Shown here: positions 56,531-64,000 of the stretch, piece after piece
How positions within the stretch are numbered: the first letter of the stretch is position 1
How the letters are laid out: the number at the start of each line of letters is the position of its first letter
NCBI RefSeq assembly: GCF_030272615.1
Contig: NC_081405.1
Location: 20,911,047 to 20,975,046, forward strand
Direction of reading: 5' to 3'
DNA: 64,000 nt
Source of the DNA: Cryptomeria japonica
Lineage: Eukaryota > Streptophyta > Pinopsida > Cupressales > Cupressaceae
Made by a program: the position numbers and the translations under genes
The notes under the pieces: generated by a model
Databases searched by the model: none
Seen by the model: only the letters and a program-made list of their open reading frames with translations
What the model was told of the DNA's origin: nothing

Positions 56531-58317
56531 CACCCTATCTAGATTTTGAAAGATTTTACCTTCTGAAACTAGCTTCGACCATTAGTAACCTTAGGAAAAT
56601 CCATTAGAACCTAATACCCATCCCTTTCACCAAAATATTAGAACAAAGTTTGTCTCCCAAAGACCTTAAAGTTTCATAGAAATCCCTAAAAAATCCTAAA
56701 ATTTCACAAAATCCCCATAACTTCTCACTTCCCAAAACACCCATTAGTATCCCTTAGGATACCACCATCTACCCAAGACTATCCCAAAACCTTCATTTTT
56801 GACATATAAAAACAATCAACCTTTGAAATATCATCCATCAATCAATCCAAACAAGGTCAAAATTAGCAAAATGTCTATCTAGATCCTTAATCCTTTAGTT
56901 ATCTCTAACTTGTGTAGTGCTTAATAACTTTCCTATCTTAAGTGCTATACTCGGTTAACCCTTATCAAATTTGGATTATTTAGCTTAGGAATTTGGCATT
57001 CCTAAGTTTGTGACATCCAAATATTCCTATCCAATTTTTCTTGGGAACTTGCCTATCCTAAGTAGAAAATGATAAAATCTAAAAACAATCCCCTTTCTAA
57101 GGATTTGGATATTCTCAAGTCCATTTTTACCTTAGTATATCCAACATCCAACATCCAACATCCAACATCCAACATCCAACATCCAACATCCAACATCCAA
57201 CATCCAACATCCAACATCCAACATCCATAATCCAAAATAAAAAAATCCAAATTCATCCTTCAAATCATCTTTATAAAATATTCCTAGGTTAAACATTTAG
57301 GTTGTAAACCTTATCCAACATTATAGGAAATTAGGTTAGTCCTTGCATAAACCTTAGAACAACATAACCACCTTGCATCAACCTAATCCTCAAAGTTTTC
57401 CCAAACATTACCAACCTCATTCAAACACATGATCAACACTAACCTTAGATCAACATCAAATCCAAACCCCTTACATCAACCAACATAAACCTTACCTTGA
57501 ACCTCAACCAATCTTCAATTATCCCAATATATCAACATAGCCTTTAAAACATTTCAAAACCATAATTAAACTAACCTATAAACCATACAATACCTTAGCC
57601 TCATGCCACCTTTAATTAACACCCCTAAACCATAAGACATCCAAACATTCCCAATACCCAAACATAAACATCCCCATAACTACACTTACACACATATCTA
57701 AGCACATTAGGGCCACATTTGTATGGTATACATAAGAGATCAAACCAAAAATATAATGAAATCAAACACAAGTGAACTTCCTTGGGGAATGCCCACCAAT
57801 GCAAATCCAAATCTACCAAAATCACCAAATGAGGAATAACCTTTCACTGAACAACCTGAAGTCTCCCTTAGACTAGCGACATTCTTACAAGATGAATACA
57901 ACCAAGAAATCATGGAGAAATCCATAAGGATCAACCAAATATACACTCCTATTAGAACTCATCCAAAATGGGGTTATATTTCTACAAGGTTTTAACATGT
58001 CACAACTTACCAATACATCCCACATCTCCAACATAGAAGGTACATCCAACAATCTCAACACATCATCACATCCATAACATCCTCAACCCATCCTTACATA
58101 TAAACATACCCTCAAACATCACACATAGAAGTACTCATCCAACCATACCATCCATACCCATGAACACCATAACCAACTTTATACACTCTATTCTCAGTGC
58201 CATTTGTAATTCAAACCCATCCAACAAAACAAAAAAACAAATACAAACACCAATACATCATCCTATCAATACATAAATCCATCATTTTCACAAAAAACTT
58301 CAACCCATATCCAGAAC
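56531..58317. other. A/C-rich noncoding stretch, probable leader of element H
   Basis: No gene is supported. The plus strand is rich in A and C with repeated CAACATC and ACCTTA motifs, and it contains the heptanucleotide repeat at 57139-57222. Because a T-like gag starts near 58318, this is probably the leader of H, but no LTR or primer site can be seen. Confidence 0.45.
57139..57222. repeat. Microsatellite (ATCCAAC)12
   Basis: There are twelve perfect tandem copies of the 7-base unit ATCCAAC. It is not the plant telomere unit TTTAGGG. The antisense strand is open across the array and would encode a Cys-Trp-Met-Leu-Asp-Val-Gly repeat, but this is a by-product of the repeat. Confidence 0.95.
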
Positions 58318-58769
58318 ATGTTAAACCAAGAAAATACACATAACACATACATAACCCTTCACAACCAACAACTCAACAACATTCCAACACCAAACCTTGC
58401 ACACGAGTTACAATACATGAGGAGTTTTCTCCACAACTTACAAGTTGGACAAAAAAAGAAGAGGTATTCATTTGAGGACATATGTTCTTATCCTTTCGAC
58501 AAATATATCACCATGATACCTTTTCCAATTTTGATAAATATAAAGGAAAAGGTGATCCTAAGGAACATGCCAAATAATTCTACATAGGACACTAATAAGT
58601 TTGGTATAATGACGTACACTTAACGAGATTATTTCCCAGAAGCTTAGGAGGCCAAGCATTGTATTGGTTCATCCATCTTCCACATGGCTCTATCCCCACC
58701 TTCAAGGACTTAATTGAAAATTTGTTGCACACTTTTCATACAACATTAATGATGGGCGAGACCATTGAT
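58318..58769 (+). pseudogene. gag of element H, first piece
   Basis: The frame opens at ATG 58318. YSFEDICSYPFDKYI and MIPFP parallel FSLNDICPYPFDRNL and MPPFP of T. Farther on, FPRSLGGQALYWFIHLPHGS matches the T block PQSLGGTTTSWFSRLPGG in another frame. It stops at the solo LTR insertion (ATTGA at 58765-58769). Confidence 0.75.
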
Positions 58770-60230
58770 GTCACAACTCGCATCATTTAATTTCTCATTA
58801 TTGAATTGGGTGTGTCTTAGAGTTGTATGTGATAAGGACATATTTAAGTTGGGGGGTTTTGCATTGAGAACAACGACTTACACTTCGGTCATGTTGCGTT
58901 AGGAGATTTTAGGATCAATTTTCTAAGAACTAAATTCTATGCTAAGGGTGCTTCTCTATTCTATCATAACTAAAACTTAAGGTCTTAAGTTCTATATTAA
59001 GAGAGACTCTGGTTATTTTGTGTAATATAGACATAACTTGATCAAAACTAATTCATAGAATCTTCTAACTGAAGCTAAGACTATATCTGATCTACAACGC
59101 ATAAATTCAAATTCTATTCTAATTTGTTTAGAAACAAAATTGAGTTTACGCTTGCAAGAAATCAGAATTCTATTCTAAAGAACATTCAAAATAAACTAAA
59201 TTCCATGAGTAAGTTCAATAAAGCTTCTGTCTAATCACTATGTTCTTCAGCATTGTCACTTACTAACAAAATTTGAAACTAATGATCAAAACTTGAACTA
59301 AATGAAGCATAAATATAAACATTCATAAGAAAATTAATCTATCTGATCATTACTCAAAAGATCTATGAATGAAAGCTGCAAATTATGAATGGTTTTTAAT
59401 TTTCAATGAATATGAACTTGTAGAAAATAATGTAACTACAAAAAACATACTGTAACTAAATAGAAACAAAGAAACAACTTAGGATCACCTCCCTATGGAT
59501 GAGTGGGCCCTGCTTTTCCTCAGGTGAGATCCTTAAACACCGAGATTTGAAATCAGCATTGCAATTGGCTCCCATAAGGGAGTAAAACAAGTTTTTGAAA
59601 TTACAAAGGAATGAGACTTTGAAATTGACAACTGCCTTACTTACTAACTAACTAACTTTCTACTGAAAGCTAGGGGACATATATACACATATCCTTATTC
59701 AAATTCAAATGCTATGTTACTCGCCTAGATGAGTAACAACCAATAACTTAAATTATAGAAGACTTGATGTCTTTGATTACAATGCATTTATTGCTTCAGA
59801 TGAAACTAGATGTTTCATAAACAACCGATGAAAGTAGACTTGGAGATAATTGTTGCATCATCTAGATGGAGTGATCAAAAGTGAGACTAAGCATTCCATG
59901 TTACTGGATAGAAAGTTCCTGACTCCACGTATTGAAACATATTTCAACATATCTGAAAAACATATCTAGGAAAGATAGAACAAAATACAACAACAAAGAT
60001 CTTGAATATCAGTTGTTTCTTCATTGATTAATCATAAAAGTAATACATTTAACAAAAAATACCATTTCTAATATATATATATATATATATATCTTCTAAC
60101 TAGCAAATTATAAGAGAAAAATAAGTAAACATGCATGCATATAGTCTTCCGCTAGGCACATTAATTAACAAAATACACAAACTTTTTAAGTATAAATTAT
60201 GCTAAAAATAGTATTTTTGAGCACTCATCA
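58770..60230. mobile_element. Solo LTR of an unidentified family
   Basis: The sequence runs TGTCACAACTCGCATC to GCACTCATCA, 1461 bp, with exact 5-base duplications ATTGA at 58765-58769 and 60231-60235. The TG...CA ends and the interruption of a gag frame support an LTR. It resembles no other LTR in the window. An (AT)11 run lies at 60071-60092 and a CATATATACACATAT stretch near 59688. The transcriptional orientation is unknown. Confidence 0.8.
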
Positions 60231-61504
60231 ATTGACATGAAGTCTCCATGAAAGACTTGTGTGACAATAAACAACAAAATGGGGAAACTTGTGCTAACTT
60301 ACTATAAAGATGGAAACACTTGCTAGTAGATTTTGTTGGACAATTCCCAAGATTCAATTGGTGGCAATATTTGTCCAAAATTTAAATCCTAAAATGGCTT
60401 TTTCATTTGCAAATGCGATGTGCAAATACCTTAGATGAAACCATAGACAAGAGCATAACCATTGAAAAATTTCTCATTGCTAAAGGCCTAATCAAACTAT
60501 ACAAAGACAACAAAGACAACAACAATTTCCAATCTAGTGACTAGCCCTAGACTTTTGGATAAAAATAATAATATTTTTAATGATGGTGTAACTGATGCTA
60601 AACATGTCCAAACTATTCAAATACCATCTATGGCAAAAAAAAATGAACCCACAAAACAAACCAAATCAACAAAACAATCAAAGCATTAACATCATCATAG
60701 CACATGAAAAACCTTGACAAAATAATAATAAATGAACATGAAAATGCACCCCCTTAGGAGAACCAATCAAAGTAGTCTTTCAAAAACTATCCAAGAAAGC
60801 ATGGTTAAGTATCCAATCATGAAACATTTGATGAGAACAAACCAAATCCTGCATGGTACAGGGAAAATAAATATTTTGAATACCTTCACATAAAACGTCA
60901 TGATAAGAAAAAATCTATGAAACTCAAAAATTATATTCAAGACCTTATTTACAAAGGCCACATTGAAATTGAAGGAAATACATCAATTTCATCCAATGCA
61001 CACTTTAAGATGTATAGTGACCCTCTTCTTAAGCATGGTGAAGAAAAATGCTCACCATCGAACACAACCATACCATACGACTATATCGACAATGTCTCCT
61101 TTGTCAATACCATGAAGTGAATTGATAAATCCACTAACCAAGTCGCCATCAAATGTTAGTATAAAAAAAATCAATAGTGTCATCACCGCACGTAGAGAAA
61201 AAGTAACTATCCAAGGAGCATCCTCTTCGTCTTCCATAAAACCATTCACTCAATATAATCTCCTTGATCATCTTAGTAAAAATCCATTCTTGAGCTATTA
61301 CCATCTTCACCCATCCACAAACAAATCCTTGAAAAAGATTTAGAAGAACCTTGAGTTCCTAATGACATAAACACAACATAATTCCAAGCCATGATAAGAA
61401 ATATTTCCATCCAACATCACTTAATCTTCACCAATAAATATTTGCAATCTACCAAACCATCTCATAATAAACCACTCCATATTAAAGCCTTCATCCATAA
61501 TTAT
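60231..61504 (+). pseudogene. gag to protease linker of element H, second piece
   Basis: It resumes the T-like path: DLCDNKQQNGE (T: DLCNTKQKPGE), AKGLIKLYKD (T: KKGLIKIFNE), PAWYRENKYFEY and KLKNYIQDLIYKGHIEIEG (T: PAWWRDTEHCEF, RLKDLIQDLIDRGEIEIEG), VITARREKVTIQGA and QYNLLDHL. The zinc-finger cysteines are lost and stops are frequent. It is interrupted by the solo LTR at 61505. Confidence 0.78.
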
Positions 61505-63188
61505 TGATGCTCTGCAAAAAGGATTAGAAAATCTGTTTGATGGCAACACACACAAGAGCACAAGAAACAAACGTTAGTGTTAGCAACAAAAGATTATCCT
61601 CAACAGGCATATCAAGAGAGATATTAAGCATGAAATAGAAAGCATATAAAAATAGAATAAAATAGCTAATCAAGATGCTCATAGTTGCTCCTCCCTTGTT
61701 CCTCTCCTCTCCAAGTCCCAAATGAGTGTAGCTCTCAGCTTTTAGCACTAGCCATGGATGCCATATGGAGATTCAAGATAGTTGAATATGATAAGCAAAT
61801 GCTATGCAAGTGTAGATAGTGATGCTATGAGAAAGCTCTATGCTAATGCCAGTATAACAACAATACTCTAAAATGCTTCCTTTTTTGCTTGAGGAGAGGG
61901 GTTTTATTTATAGAAGAAATGGGGAAATGAAGGGTTAAGATTGAGTAATCTTAACAAGGGTTAGGATTGAAAGATATTCAATCCATGTGAGACTTTCAAC
62001 CCAATCCCATGTTGACAAGTGTCACCATGAGGAGGCTTGAGAGGAGAGATAAGGAGCATTAAATGCTTGAGGGGACATGATGGTTACCCTAGTCAAAGAA
62101 ATAAATGCTTTGAAGAGACACATGGGTTACATGAGGGTTAAGTTAGGGGTCAAAGTCCTTAACCATGGGTGCAAGTGGAATTAACCATTAATGGTCATGT
62201 AAGAGCCATAAGTGGTTTGGAAGACTTTAGAGGTTAATTTGTTGAACACACAAAGCATTAATTGCTTTTCAAAGACTTTGGAGTCTTTGAGAAGTGACTC
62301 CAATTTGCTTAGGAATGTGACAATATTTAGGGGATGGATTAGGTTAATTAGGAAGGGTTTAGAAGAATCTAGAAGGGGTTTAGGCATGCAAGTGGATTTT
62401 GTAGGAAAATGCAAGTGGGAGAAATTTTGGTATTTTCAATTAAAATAAAATCATTTATTTCAATTAAATGGTGTAATTTGCATTTGGATAAATATTCAAA
62501 TAAATATTAATTTATTTAAATGAGAAAAAGGAAGATAAAGCATTAAAATGCTTGAAGACTTTGAGGGAAACCATTAAAGGCTTGAAGACTTTAAGGAAAA
62601 CCATTAAAGTCTTAAGAAGACTATAGAAGGAAGCCATCAAGTTTGAAAACTTTAAAGCCATCAAGTTTTGAAGACTTTAAGGGAAACCATTAAAGGTTTC
62701 AAGTGGGTGAGGATAAATAGGATTTTAAATAAATAATTTATTTAAAATAGTTGTGCAACTTGCTTTTGTAGGAAAATACAAGTGGGTGGAGGATAAAGGT
62801 GATTTAAATAAATAATTTATTTAAAATAATTGTGCAACTTGCATTTGTAGGAAAATGCAAGTGGGTAGAGGATAAAGGTGATTTAAATAAATGTTAATTT
62901 ATTTAAATGTGAGAGGTGGGATTTTGGGGGATTTAAATAAATATTAATTTATTTAAATGTGAGAGAAGATTTAATTAAATAAATATGATTTATTTATTTA
63001 ATTAATGGTCTGAATTTGGTTAAGTGAATTAAATCAAATAAATTGAATAATTTATTTAATTAATAGGAGAAGAGGGTTAAGATGAATTAATTAAATATAT
63101 TAATTTAACTAATGATTAATTGATGGTTAAATAATCAAATAAATATTAAATATTCATTTAATTAAGTGGACAGATTTATGTGACTACA
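61505..63188 (-). mobile_element. Solo LTR related to the T/G LTR family
   Basis: On the minus strand it starts TGTAGTCACATAAATCTGTC at 63188 and ends GCAGAGCATCA at 61505, 1684 bp, with exact duplications ATTAT at 61500-61504 and 63189-63193. Its promoter-distal half shares CTTGGAGAGGAGAGGAACAA and the CAACTATGAGCATC stretch with the 5' LTR of G. Tandem-like AAGACTTTAAGGGAAACCAT repeats occur at about 62560-62700, and AT-rich AATTAAATAAAT runs near its start. Confidence 0.92.
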
Positions 63189-63193
63189 ATTAT

Positions 63194-64000
63194 AAATTAA
63201 ATGAGTCCTTATAGATGGTGGATCAAGCTTGAATATATGTGCATTAAAATTAATAAGGCAATTGGGATATTCTGATGAGACCATATATCCTCAAAAGAAG
63301 ATCACAATCAAAGTATATGAGGATGTCGAGAGAGATTCAAAGGGAACCGTAAAGTGACCACTCCAAGTGGGTCCAACTATTGTTGAAATAACTTGTTGAG
63401 TTTTATACCTTTATCTACCCTATAACATGCTCCTTGGAATATCGTGGATTCATTCCATGCAAGTTATCTCATACACCTACCATTAATGCCTAAAATTTCC
63501 CCACAATGGAAAATAAACCACCATTTTCAATATTGATAACTCCTTGAAGGAAAGAATAACCACCATTGCCCACTAAACAACCCAACATCGTCCTCATACA
63601 TTGATCCTAATAAACTTTCTTCTTCCTCCAATTCCACACAACCCAATATCAATGCTAAAATGACAAACAAGGTATGTGGAGAGTATGAACTACAAAATTC
63701 ACTCTATGAAGGACAAATCCCATCTTCTCCAAGATCTTATGAAAATCGTCACCCCTTGAATACAAAAGGTAAAGCCATCATCTAGTATAAAACCATAACA
63801 TTTCAACAATAGGGACCTTTATATTAACAAAACCTTGAAAAGAAGATGTTACTTCTTGGCTTTACCAAGAAAAAGAAGAAGACAAAATGGTAGATACCTC
63901 AAGAGAAAAATATCCCAAAGTGTCTCCTATTTTTCAACATATGGGATATCAAGGAAAAGGTCTTTGAGCTAATGAAAAAAGAATTAGAGAGCCAATTAAG
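63194..64000 (+). pseudogene. Protease and G-patch region of element H
   Basis: Degraded but in order: a protease remnant around DGGSSLNICA-like sequence (63215-63245), KKITIKVYEDVERDSKG (T: KKITIKAYDDAERSSKG), LPYNMLLGISWIHSMQV, CGEYELQNSLYEGQIPSSPRSY (T: PGEYNLSQLFCVGQMPTSPRTH), and finally HMGYQGKGL with the next conserved blocks of the G-patch-like segment. Stops and frameshifts break it. It continues beyond the window. Confidence 0.75.

Larger units (their letters stand above)
58318..64000 (+). mobile_element. Element H: decayed T-like Gypsy gag-protease region, runs off the window
   Basis: Three pieces (58318-58769, 60231-61504, 63189-64000) follow the T polyprotein in order from gag to the G-patch-like segment, all on the plus strand and all with stops and frameshifts. 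Two solo LTRs with clean target duplications separate them. The element's own LTRs and any RT lie outside the window or are lost. Confidence 0.8.

Noticed and set aside
57139-57222. Interstitial telomere repeat
   Set aside because: The unit ATCCAAC is not TTTAGGG or a known plant telomere variant in either strand.
57053-57256. Antisense frame with a repeated Cys-Trp-Met-Leu-Asp-Val-Gly heptad
   Set aside because: It is the automatic translation of the (ATCCAAC)12 microsatellite, whose unit length of 7 is read through all frames.

Overview
The window reads as intergenic DNA of a large plant nuclear genome. It is almost entirely nested LTR retrotransposons, mostly with LTRs of 1.1-1.7 kb. I see no host protein-coding gene and no tRNA, rRNA or CRISPR. 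Ty3/Gypsy elements of the plant Tat type (extra archaeal-type RNase H, tRNA-Trp primer site) and Ty1/Copia elements of plant type show that the host is a vascular plant. The low gene density and deep nesting suggest a conifer or another giant-genome plant, but the species cannot be read from the sequence.

Layout, left to right. (1) 659-23708 is element O, a minus-strand Gypsy element with 5-bp target duplications GTAAC. It carries only gag-protease. (2) Inside the O gag-pro frame, at 4425-19626, sits element T, a plus-strand 15.2-kb Gypsy element with duplications CTATG. Its two 1378-bp LTRs differ at one position by my reading. It has a tRNA-Trp primer site, a long leader with a striking AGCGCT array, and one gag-pro-RT-RH-aRH-IN polyprotein broken by a single stop in integrase. 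(3) 23714-25812 is element A, an old minus-strand Copia fragment that O landed in. (4) 25998-32507 is element B, a minus-strand Copia deletion derivative. It is itself interrupted by a solo LTR of the O family (29133-30410, duplication GATCC). (5) 32854-35376 is element C, a plus-strand Copia truncated in the pre-integrase region where element D begins. D (35377-43279) is a plus-strand, evidently chimeric Copia. (6) 43795-56530 is element E, a plus-strand Copia-type element that keeps part of gag but no pol. In place of pol it has a decayed, roughly 1,090-codon reading frame that I do not recognise. E is interrupted by G (45948-51227, duplication GTTGT), a T-like Gypsy copy with most of its interior deleted. 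(7) 58318-64000 is element H, a decayed plus-strand gag-protease region of a T-like Gypsy. It is interrupted by two solo LTRs: 58770-60230 (duplication ATTGA) and 61505-63188 (duplication ATTAT).

How the parts relate: T encodes every enzyme domain of the Tat type, while O and H carry only gag-protease, and G keeps only the integrase tail and 3' noncoding region. O and T share the tRNA-Trp primer site but have different LTRs. O therefore looks like a non-autonomous element whose autonomous partner must supply RT and integrase. The nesting gives a relative order of insertion: A before B and O; O before T; B before the solo O-family LTR; E before G; H before its two solo LTRs. All coordinates and alignments were made by eye.
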